30,074 bases of DNA from Gymnopilus junonius (lineage: Eukaryota > Basidiomycota > Agaricomycetes > Agaricales > Galerinaceae). Made by a program: the position numbers and the translations under genes. Under the pieces are notes generated by a model. The model was not told the DNA's origin, did not search any database, and saw nothing but the letters and a program-made list of their open reading frames with translations. The stretch spans positions 1-30,074 of the forward strand of contig JADNYJ010000393.1 in assembly GCA_015501075.1 (NCBI GenBank), written 5' to 3'. Positions 9,852-18,813 of this stretch are shown piece after piece (the stretch's first letter is position 1; each line of letters starts with the position of its first letter).

Positions 9852-12086
9852 ATGCTCCAGCTCGACATCGTCGCCTCGCTGGTGGCGTTCTTTATAGTCC
9901 TGTCTCTTTACATTTATCGCAAACAACACGATGCACCTTCTTACTCTCATTTACCTCTTCCACCTGGTCCGAAAGGTTTACCGTTGATTGGGAATTTGCG
10001 TGACATGCCAACCAGTTTCGAATGGCAGACTTATCATAAGTGGTCCAAGGAAATTGGTGGGTTCTTTCTCGTTCCGATACTGGATCATGCTCCCTAAAGC
10101 TCTATCCTGTTTACTAGGAACGGATATTCTCTACCTGAACGCCGCCGGGACTTCAATTGTTGTGTTGGATACTGCTGAAGCGGTGTTTGAATTGCTTGAG
10201 AAACGGAGCTCCATCTACTCGGACAGGTATGTGTTTAAATGTCAAGACCGCCTTCTCGCTCTTATGGTTTCCCAGAGCACGAATGCCTATGATCAATGAA
10301 TTGATGGGATGGAGCTTCAACTTTGGCTTTATGAAATACGGTACGTTCTAGCTCTTGCAAGCTCCCTTTTTCTAAATTCTATAATGCACAGGTGAACGAT
10401 GGTATGTATAGTTTGACGTCCTATTATTTTGAAGTTCGTTTTCTTATTTCATACTGTAGGCGACGTCATCGGCGCCTCATGCATCACAATTTCCATCCGA
10501 GCGCCGCAATGCGCTTTAGGCCTCACACATTGCGGGCAGCTCGAAATCTTGTTAACCACGTACTTGATAATCCGGATGATTTTATTGGAAGTCTGAGGCA
10601 GTGCGTAATGTTTCCCCCAATAATATTTTACGCCTGTAACGCGTTGGCTTCATTAACAGCATGGCTGGAGAAACCATTATGTCTGTCGCCTACGGACTTG
10701 AAGTCCTCCCAAAAAATGACCCATACATCAAAACGGCAGAGCAGGGCGTGCATCCCCTCGTTGCTGCTGCAGTTCCTGGAGCCTTTTTGGTTGATATCCT
10801 GCCAATATTGAAATACGTTCCGGAATGGATGCCTGGGGCTGGGTTCCAGAAAAAAGCGAAAGAATGGAAGAAGTTGGCTCGAACAATGATAGATGTCCCC
10901 TTTGCAGCGGCGAAGAAAAACATAGTATGTGCAGTAGATCATATCTTTTTTTTCTACAGGTGTCTAACAAGTTTTTATTTCTGCTTTCTAGGCCGCTGGG
11001 GTTTCACCACCATGTGTTACCTCCCTCAGCATAGAAAAGCTGGAAGGGGGAACGAAGGACGACGCGTATAAAGAAGATATTGTCCAAGGTGTAACTGGGA
11101 CGATGTATGCAGGTACACTAATTCTGTCTCCCAGGATGTATCTGTTCTTAATCTTGCATTTCAGCTGGTTCTGATACTGTAGGCTTCTACATTTACACCA
11201 TGCCAGCTCTACATGTCGATTGATGAGTTCATTCCAGACTGTCGCTGCCGTGGCCTCATGCATTCTTGGACTCCTCGAGCATCCGGAAATCCTCAAGAAA
11301 GCCCAGGAAGAATTGGATAGAGTCGTCAAACCTGGCCATCTTCCTGATTTTGACGATGAAGACTCATTGCCATACATCACCGCCATTACTAAGGAGACAT
11401 TGAGGTGGAGGGATGTCGTTCCTATCGGTGAGCACTCTTCTTATTGAAGGACAGATCCTTGACTTACTTTAATAGCTATTCCGCGCTATCTCAATGTTGA
11501 TGACGAATACAAGGGGTATCGTCTTCCAGCTGGATCCATTGTAATTCCAAATGCCTGGTAAGTTCTTTCTTCCATTCCATTATCCGTTTTCAATTCCAGA
11601 AATTTTAGGGCTATGTTGCACAATGAGGATGTTTACCCTGACCCTTTCTCGTTCAACCCCGACAGATTTATGAAGGATGGGAAAATTGACAAGTCGGTAC
11701 GGGACCCCGCACATGCGTGCTGGGGTTTTGGGAGACGGTCAGTATTTATTATACTTGCTCTGTATAAAAGCTGGACCGACCGCCACGACTTTCAGGATTT
11801 GTCCCGGTCGGTATATGGCTTTTGGCGCTGTCTGGATCGCCATAGCCTCTCTTCTCACCGTCTTCGACATTAAGAAAGCAGTGGACGAAGATGGAAATGT
11901 GATTGAACTGAGTCATGAATATCTCTCGGCTCTTGTCTAGTAGGTCGCATCACTTGAATCTCGGTCTTTTGATTCTGATGATTGCACAAATACAGTTTCC
12001 CAAAGCCATTCAAGTGCTCCATGAAACCTCGCTCTCCCGAGGCTGAGAGATTGATTCGCTCAGGTGTGAACCTCGAGCTGTTTTGA
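9852..12086 (+). CDS. cytochrome P450 monooxygenase (ER-anchored), 13 exons
   Basis: Exons: 9852-10056, 10118-10226, 10276-10340, 10392-10401, 10460-10600, 10660-10924, 10992-11112, 11165-11178, 11238-11427, 11476-11557, 11609-11737, 11796-11939 and 11996-12086. All phases join, giving 521 residues, a usual P450 length. The N-terminal helix (VASLVAFFIVLSLYIY) is a membrane anchor, followed by the Pro hinge LPLPPGPKGLPLIGN. Further motifs: GERWRRHRRLMHHNF (C-helix), the I-helix AGSDTTVAAV with its Thr, KETLRW (ExxR), PDRF and the heme loop WGFGRRICPGR with the Cys ligand. The last intron lies just past SALV, where an in-frame TAG would otherwise end the protein; splicing gives YFPKPFKCSMKPRSPEAERL. 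The architecture resembles the OrdA-like/CYP64-clan enzymes common in mushrooms; family number and substrate are not assignable. The start ATG at 9852 is preferred to 9774 because it begins just before the anchor. Intact. Confidence 0.92.
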
Positions 12087-12230
12087 AGGCTGCGATGATG
12101 CTTCTTTCCAAATTACGTTTTGTTCAAAACTTGAAATATCTACTTCTCATTCCTTCTATATCATCGCACAGCATGTATATTGCATATATCTAACACATTT
12201 ATGAGGCCCGCCGTTCAAACTAATCCTTTG

Positions 12231-13902
12231 TCATGGGTATCGAAATAGTAAGGCTTCATCCCAACCACGCCTCGTCAAATCAAAGACCTCATACCTCTTC
12301 TCACCCCGATTACCTCGATGCATCGAGACTCTATCAAAGGCGGGGTGATCTGGATATTGTAGAAGATGCTCGTTAAGCTCGTGAAAGATGTAATCAGAGC
12401 ACCTCTTCGAAGTGAAGTAAGACTCAAGCATGATGTGAAATTCCAGTTGGCGCTCCTTCCGTGAATGAGGCTCCCAACCCAAGCATAACCACTTTGAATA
12501 GAGGAACCTGATGATGTTCTTCCCAACATTCGCATCTCCGGGGTCGATGTAGTCCACAACGAGCAATCTCAGATTGGGAACCAATGCACTGAGTCGGCTG
12601 TCCGCATACGCTGGTGGCGGATAATCAAAAGGGATGAACTGGAAATTTTCGAAGGAGAGACAAAAATCAAAATGAAGCTCCCTCAGCTTCGGCGTCGCAC
12701 GGAGGAACAACTCGATGCCATTGAGCGACTTGAACCGGTTTAAATCAGCGCTGATGATGCGCAGCGAAGTGAGAGTTGTGAAGCTGAACTCGTAAAATGC
12801 GGTTGGGGCATACAGCTGTTTACAGCTCACAGACAAATGACGGAGTGCAGGGATTAATATTTGATTCTGCTGGTCTGATTGGCCATCATCAGGCCGGATG
12901 TAGAGATTAACGGCTGCACTAACGAGATGTGTGCAAGTTATGAGGAGGAGTTTCCATGCAGCATGGACGATAGGGTTAGAAAGCGATATATGAGTAAGTT
13001 GGGCAAAGGGAAAGAAAGGGCTAGAAATGTCATCGCCGAGGAATGCATTGTAGTGCAGTAAGGAAACATGGAGTTTTAGCAGGGACGGGGAGGGAGGGAA
13101 GGTGCATCCAGGCTGGCCATAATCACTCCGGTAGATGAACTTCTGTACCCTTAATTCAAGGAGGTTTTCGAAATGGAGTGGTGAAGACGATAATAATCCT
13201 TCGTCAGATTTTGAGTCCGATGGGTTGTAATACAGTGCCCTGATGACCCTCTGGTCGAGGACGTCAAGTTCGATACGCCTTGCGGAGCGAAAGAAGGGGG
13301 TGACGAAGAATTGTGCTAGAGATGGACCTGGATAAGCAGAGCTCAAATCTGAAATTTCCGCTTCTTTTCTTCTAAAGCAAAATGATGGACGGCGTAGAAG
13401 GGAAGAAGTCGGAGATTCAGACAGTCCGCTATTTACGTTGTTCTCCCACCATTCGACAAATTGGATACTTTGCGCGTCAAGAACGTCCATAGTATGGGAT
13501 ATTTCTGGATTTTCTTCGCTTCCAGGCCTTCTTCTCAATAAGTTTGATGACTGAAAGTAGGTAATGGGAAGGTATACACCATCCCACAGCTGTGAAATGT
13601 TGAGCGCCGCGTTCTTCCAGGTTTGGCACACGTGGCAGAGCAAGAGCGGCGGCTCTGTCGCGTTGAGAAAGTGCAAACTTTCATCATGTAGTGGCTTTGC
13701 CTTTCCAATAACCGAAATCGGCCCCAGATCATGAAATTGTAGTGCAGCTATGTGAAGGAAGATTTCGCCGAGAACGTCGAATGGAAGAATCTGTGCAACC
13801 GATGTCCGGCGGTCTTCAGATTCCGAGGTGACCTTTGTAAATCAAAGTTTAGAATGTGTATAGAAAGAAGCGCATGCAACGATGAGCGAAAAAATATACC
13901 AT
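12231..13902 (-). CDS. F-box protein with LRR-like C-terminal region
   Basis: One long open frame (13832-12231) begins directly with VTSESEDRRTSVAQ and the F-box core QILPFDVLGEIFLHIA. Further downstream are CHVCQTWKNAALNISQLWDG (end of the F-box module) and a series of Leu-spaced segments such as LRHLSVSCKQL, TTLTSLRIISADL and PNLRLLVVDYI, typical of mushroom F-box/LRR-like proteins. Upstream of 13832 the frame has an AG acceptor. The best model is an ATG at 13902-13900 immediately followed by a 67-nt intron (GTATAT..AAAG), giving 534 residues. Such proteins usually link Skp1-Cullin ubiquitin ligases to a target; the target is unknown. The gene ends 145 bp from the P450 stop, tail to tail. 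It is F-box like the three paralogues further right but clearly diverged from them. Splice start is moderately certain, the open frame firm. Confidence 0.75.
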
Positions 13903-14463
13903 TAAGGTCTATCTGTAGATGAAATGTCCTGGAAGAGGGAAGCAATCGACTGCGGCGACGTTGCAGTGGTCGTTGACAGTGCTATTTTTAGTCTGAGCAC
14001 GTTATTTCATCGTATTTTATCTCGGGTGCGATTCAGGATTATTCTCCAGTTGCAATTCAAGCTCAAGTCCAACAGCTGAAATAAACAAAATAAGATCTAC
14101 TGTATGTACTGTTCTCCGATGATCTCAATATAATCCTCCTCTTATCCATCCTCTGGTGGTAAAGAAGCCGGGTTATAATGGATTGATATTCATGTCAGGG
14201 TGCTTCAGCTTGACTTAAGGCAGTGGAATGATGGTGCCTTATTTTTCCTTGTCATCATCATCATCAACTTGAAAGAGCAGCCATATATATCAAAGATGTA
14301 AGATGGAGCTAAATAAAGTCCATTTCCTAGGTGCAGTGCTTTACCATGTGACGAGATGATTTTGAGTGAGTACACTGGGCATGTAAATTTAATCAGCCTT
14401 TCAGCCTAGACCTCCATCATCTCAACATAGAGATTGAATCCCTGTGGAATTCAAACAATTTCT
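13903..14463. other. intergenic region between two divergent F-box loci
   Basis: 561 bp with no supported gene. It must contain the 5' regions of the minus-strand F-box gene and of the plus-strand F-box pseudogene. Composition is AT-rich, with TCATCATCATCATC at 14252-14265 as the only simple repeat. Confidence 0.4.
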
Positions 14464-15540
14464 ATGGTTAGTAGAAGATTTCATCTGAACTGAAGAGCTC
14501 CAATCTCACATGGCTTGTCAACTTTTGATCTAGGCCTTATTCAAGCCACCATTCAACCAACAATTAAACACTAACTACATCCCAGATGAAGTAGAGCAAG
14601 TTGAAATCAAGCAGTACCTCAAAGAACCAGAGTGCAAGATGGCCAATTTCAAGAAAGACATGGCATTTTACCAGTGAGCACTGGACCACTTTACAATGAA
14701 AAGGGATGGACTGAGGAGTACCATCCAACAGCACCATGCCCTGCTTTCTCCAATGAGGGCTCTTTCTAATGAGATCCTCTTATCGATCTTCCTATTCTGT
14801 CTCCCAGTTGGACACAATTCCATTATGAATGTAAATGAGCCACCAATGGTTCTAGGCCATGTCTGCAGTCGATGGTGTATCATAGCTTATAACTCACCTA
14901 GCTCTGGGTATCATTGCATATCCCCTTTCTGATACAAGCTCCCTATCCTATAATCTCCCATCCAGGAGTCAGAGAAAGATTTCAGTTCCGGATGTCCCTC
15001 CATCAAGCAGCCATCCAACAGTGGTTGGTCTGCTCACAATCCTATCCTCTCTCACTGTCACTTCATCTTACAGATCCAAACCACTTTGATGGTATCAGCA
15101 CAGATGATTACAGAGCTTACTTGGTTCTTCTGATTTCTGTCTTTCATCGCTTATGAGCATTGGAAGTGACACTACCCTCTGGTGACTTCTCTGCATTCTT
15201 CGCATCCCTCACAGCAGAGGAACTGCCCATACTTGAAATTCTCCATCTGTCATTCCTTTGTTATGAAGTATCAGGAAATTCCCTCCTTTGGTACCTTCCC
15301 CACAATGAAATGTGGAGTTATAATGCCCTGTTCAAGATCAAAACTCTCCGCAAGTTGCACCTTACCCAACTTGTTTTAGTGGGCCACTGCTTCACATGGC
15401 AGGACAATGCTTTTCCTACTTCACAAATAGTATTAGACCATCTATATATGATGATAGGTAAAATTTAAATATATGCCCTTCAGAATAAAATAGAACACAC
15501 CTTGAACAGCAAATCCAATAGTACCTTGGCACAGATATTA

Positions 15541-15635
15541 GATTATGTAAGCGGCGGAGAAACGCTGCTGATATAATCACACACCCAGCTCCAGATACTA
15601 ATAATAAGTCAAATCTAAATATAGCTGCCTTTTGC
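15541..15635. repeat. direct repeat copy 1 with degenerate hairpin
   Basis: About 95 bp running from GATTATGTAAGCGGCG to CTAAATATAGCTGCCTTTT. It matches 16273-16363 in the same orientation: both have the AAGCGGC core, a hairpin, and the TCTAAATATARCTGCCTT end. The hairpin arms here are imperfect (TGTAAGCGGCG against CGCTGCTGATA). Confidence 0.6.
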
Positions 15636-15716
15636 CACACACTGCTGGCACATGAGGCATTTGTTGAAGTTCATATTGCATTAACTGATGCTAACTGCAA
15701 AATATACTAACCATTG

Positions 15717-16240
15717 TAACCATAAACCACAGTCTGGTTAGCAGTTAGTCCAAATTTTAGAATTTTTGTAACTGCTTAAAACTGGTCTTAACCAGTTAGG
15801 ACCAGTCATAAAATTCTGAAATTTTGCATGATTATACCCACATATTATAGCTTTTGAACGACCCAGAAAATGTAAAATTCAGTTGAGAATTAAGAAAGTT
15901 ATAGCAATACTCGCAAAAATTGTTGAATCTGCTCTAATTTTATCATTTCTCAACCGTTTGTGATGTTCTTGAGCTCGTTTTGACCGTAAAAATTGTGATT
16001 CATTTAGTTTACACTATGAGACAATTATTTATGCCAAAAAAACTGGTTATAACCAGTTAAAACCAGTTATAACTGTAACCAGTTAAAACCAGTTATATAA
16101 CTGCAAATAACTGCACAAGACTGATCAAGACCAGTTAGTTGCAGTCCGGTCCAGTTATTTAGACATTTCTAATTTTACCTAACTGGTCTCGGTCTCGGTT
16201 AGGGTCCTCGGGCACCCAAAAACTGGACCAGACCAGACTT
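15717..16240. repeat. array of AACTGGTT/AACCAGTT inverted motifs
   Basis: Repeated 7-8 bp words in both orientations: AACTGGTCTTAACCAGTT near 15780-15797, a perfect 18-bp palindrome AACTGGTTATAACCAGTT at 16041-16058, and the 20-bp unit AACCAGTTAAAACCAGTTAT at 16051-16070 and again at 16077-16096. GGTCTCGGTCTCGG follows near 16186-16199. These are read directly from the sequence. Function unknown; transposase-binding sites are a reasonable inference. Confidence 0.75.
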
Positions 16241-16272
16241 TCAAACATTAATTCCAGTGGCCCTGTAACTTA

Positions 16273-16363
16273 TTATATTATATAAGCGGCAGAGGGATGC
16301 CGCTTATATCAGCGGATAAGATACAGCATTTAAAAATAATCTGAATCTAAATATAACTGCCTT
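16273..16363. repeat. direct repeat copy 2 with perfect 12-bp hairpin
   Basis: Same-orientation partner of 15541-15635. Positions 16280-16291 (ATATAAGCGGCA) and 16298-16309 (TGCCGCTTATAT) are exact reverse complements around the 6-nt loop GAGGGA. The copy ends with TCTAAATATAACTGCCTT. Confidence 0.65.
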
Positions 16364-18285
16364 GCACTAGGGCTCCATTCACAGCCATCTTCCAAAAACA
16401 TATTTCCATCAAACAAGCCCATTAATATTTATACATACAAAACAAGTTTCACAGCAGTAAAATTTAACAACAAACAGAGAATACTGCCATGACAAGAACC
16501 AATGGTTTGTTGAAGAAAAAGAACATGGCAGAAGAATATGCCGGATAAAGCCAGACAAGCATGCCATCGGCTTGACTGCAGAGCCGGACCAAGCCGAACA
16601 AGCATGCCATTGTCCTGATTGCAGACATGTTGAGATGCTGTGGGATCACAGAGCATTACAAGAATGTCCTCTAAAAGAACGATGTTTTACTTATGTAAAA
16701 GCATTGTAATTTCCTTTTCCTATTCCTTACCTTGAAATTAACTGGTCCTCATTGACAAGTCTGGATGTCATCTACTCCAAGAAGTCCTGGCAGGATTCTG
16801 GGCCCAGTATTATAGAAGCACATGTCATGCTCTGACAGTGCTATAACCTTATCCACCTTGGGATAGAGGTGACAGACACATCTTATGCAGTCTGCCCTTC
16901 CGCATTGATTTGCTTACTGCATCTCTGATCCATTACCCTCCTTGATGCAGCATATAATCTAGCAAAGCTCGTCGACTGATTGGACATACCCAATGTCAAA
17001 TGCATCCAATATGAAATGAAGTTCTCCCCCAACCCATTTCGCTGCTCTCCTCTCCTTGTCCTCCTCTCGAATAACCACTGTCATACAGAGCAACTGACAA
17101 TGGACATCAAGACCCTGACACTCAATGAATTACTCTGGTGTTTCTTCTACATGCCATGCCTCATCCATTTCAGGCATGTGCGCAAAAGGATATCGCCCGA
17201 GCAGTCAATGCATTTTATAACCTTGCAAGGGCTCCCTGTGAATTTTATAAGAGGATTTTTGGAATTTCTCATCCCAGATCAACACAGGATGTGTTCATGG
17301 CCTAGATTGACACATATTCATATTAAAGGAGCCAATCCTGCTTTTATCGATGATATCTTCATCAAGAAGTATGTTGACTCAAGACGAGGAAACTGATGCA
17401 GGAGAGTAAGTAGTGCAAAACAATCAGTACCAGGAAGTGTTGATTCCGGCACTGCAACAAATTACAATGAAGCTGAATTATGAATCAGAGCTTGGACATG
17501 CTGAGGAGCCTCTATTCAATTTCCAGCCTCTGACTTTTAATTCACACCTCAACCAATATCAGTCTCAATCCCCATCCAATTTATCTCCGCTGGTATCCTG
17601 GGCCCCCTTTAATTCTCACACAGGCCCATCTCAATTTTACCCTTCGATGACTGTGAATTTCCTACCAAAGTCCAGCCATCCTACAGAATCAGTTATAACT
17701 TATTCCAGGAAGATTTGAACGTGGGCTTCCTTCTGATTTATCTAGTCAGTGGTCAACGGATTAGAACAGTTTCATTCTGCTAGTCAGGTAATAGCAAGCC
17801 TACTTGCTGTTCTTTAACACTTTGTTTCAACTTGAAGCTCATTCTTTAAGTCGCGGTCATGACCCATAATCGTAGCGATAAACGAGTAGAGTAAAAAGGA
17901 AGAGTATGGAATAGATGCATATGTAATGCATAAAGCATTGTTTGACTTCGAAGCTTCGAAGCATTGGACGAAAGAAGTATAACCTATTCAATATGCATGT
18001 ATGCATGTAGGTATACAATCGCAAGCTCGACCACGTATATAAGTAAGTACGTACGTATGCATGTGGATTTATATTATCAATGTCGTCGAAATAACACGAC
18101 TGGAACCCAGACCGGCAAAGAGTGCCAGTATCAGCAACTCCTCCAAGAAAGAGAGGGGATATAGTCTGTCTAGAGTAAACAGTAAACAGTAGGAAGTAGA
18201 GAATAGAGAGTATGATACAGGTATCGCGGAGCTTCGAGTTTCGGATTTCGGGGTTTTGAGTTTTGGGGTTGTATACAGTAACAAC

Positions 18286-18735
18286 AAAACGAAAACGAAA
18301 CAAAACGAGGTGTGAAGAGTAGAGAAGGGATGGGATGGGATGGGATGGGATGGGATGGGATGAGAAGGTAGGGGATGAGATGAGGTAGGGGGGTGTCGCA
18401 AATCGATAAAGAGGACAAAAAGAAGGCACAAAAAGAAAGGCACAAAAAAGGAGGGAGGGAAAAGGACAAAGAAAAGGAGAAGGTTAGTTACAATGACATA
18501 GAGGTATGACAGCGGGCAATAAAGATCACTGATCAGTAAATTGAGCTATCGAGGGCGAGGTCAGGGCGAGGAGGAGGTGGTGGTGGTGGTGAAGGAAAAG
18601 GAGAAGGAAGGCAACATGCGATAGGCGACAGGCGGCAAATGAAGGGCGACAAAAAAGAACCGGCATATCAAGAGAAGAAAAGAGAAGGGAGGTAGCAAGG
18701 CCAAACGAGAAGGAAAAAGAAAAAGAACGTAAAGG
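18286..18735 (+). repeat. long purine-rich tract on the plus strand
   Basis: From about 18286 to 18735 the plus strand is dominated by G and A (runs such as GAGAAGGAAGG and AAAAGAAAAAGAACG), with few pyrimidines. This is a homopurine/homopyrimidine-biased segment of about 450 bp just downstream of the minus-strand gene ending at 18814. Confidence 0.6.
18327..18360 (+). repeat. (GGGAT)n microsatellite, G-quadruplex type
   Basis: Seven consecutive GGG runs separated by AT on the plus strand. This satisfies the G3-N2-G3 pattern for intramolecular G-quadruplex formation several times over. It is not the TTAGGG telomere repeat. Confidence 0.85.
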
Positions 18736-18813
18736 TACCATAACACAGGGTTCCGGACGGACACCCTAGTCGATGGCCCAAGGAAAATCAGCAGCAGCAC
18801 CACTCAGTCTTCC

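Larger units (their letters stand above)
15371..16708. mobile_element. non-coding insertion (probable non-autonomous DNA element) inside F-box pseudogene 1
   Basis: Homology to the F-box paralogue breaks at about 15370 and resumes at about 16709, with no homologous residues lost beyond one or two codons. This brackets an insert of roughly 1.34 kb. It is AT-rich, has no transposase-like frame, and is built of AACTGGTT/AACCAGTT words, palindromes and a pair of direct repeats with hairpins. Dense subterminal copies of a short motif are typical of hAT-like and other non-autonomous DNA elements, but I could not see clear terminal inverted repeats or a target-site duplication. Two nested insertions are possible. 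Confidence 0.6.
14464..17764 (+). pseudogene. F-box pseudogene 1, stop-ridden and interrupted by a 1.3 kb insertion
   Basis: It aligns by eye over its whole length with the intact paralogue at 24170-26193. It starts with ATG at 14464, then a 67-nt intron (14467-14533, GTTAGT..CTAG) and ALFKPPFNQQL, NTNYIPDEVEQVEIKQYL, and the F-box region LSNEILLSIFLFCLPVGHN. In-frame TGA codons occur at 14673-14675 (after AFYQ), 15154-15156 (after FHRL) and 16978-16980 (after KLVD), plus more near 16830-16930, and there is a frame change near 14900. Coding homology stops near 15370 (KLHLTQ) and resumes at about 16709 (FPFPIPYLEINWSSLTSL), so the space between is foreign. The 3' part keeps LNELLWCFFYMPCLIHF, LTHIHIKGANPAFIDD and an FERGLPSDLSSQWS tail. 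It is strikingly CpG-poor. Non-functional as an F-box protein. Confidence 0.85.
17765..18813. other. gene-free interval, strand-asymmetric and simple-repeat rich
   Basis: About 1.05 kb between F-box pseudogene 1 and the stop of the nuclear-protein gene. Long minus-strand open frames exist here (for example 17857-18469) but they are Ser/Pro/His/Phe low-complexity products of a polypyrimidine strand, not convincing proteins. It holds a 16-bp palindrome CTTCGAAGCTTCGAAG (17946-17961), TATGCATG/GTACGTACGTATGCATG tracts around 17993-18063, and the repeats listed separately. Part may be 3' untranslated sequence of the gene at 18814. Confidence 0.45.

Noticed and set aside
9852..13902. A biosynthetic gene cluster around the P450
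   Set aside because: The neighbours are a transposase and an F-box protein; no core synthase, transporter or pathway regulator is present.
18327..18360. Interstitial telomere repeat
   Set aside because: The unit is GGGAT, not the TTAGGG used by most basidiomycetes.
17857..18469. Overlapping minus-strand frames of 99-190 codons
   Set aside because: They are Ser/Pro/His/Phe-rich by-products of a polypyrimidine strand and repeats; different frames are equally open and no motif is present.
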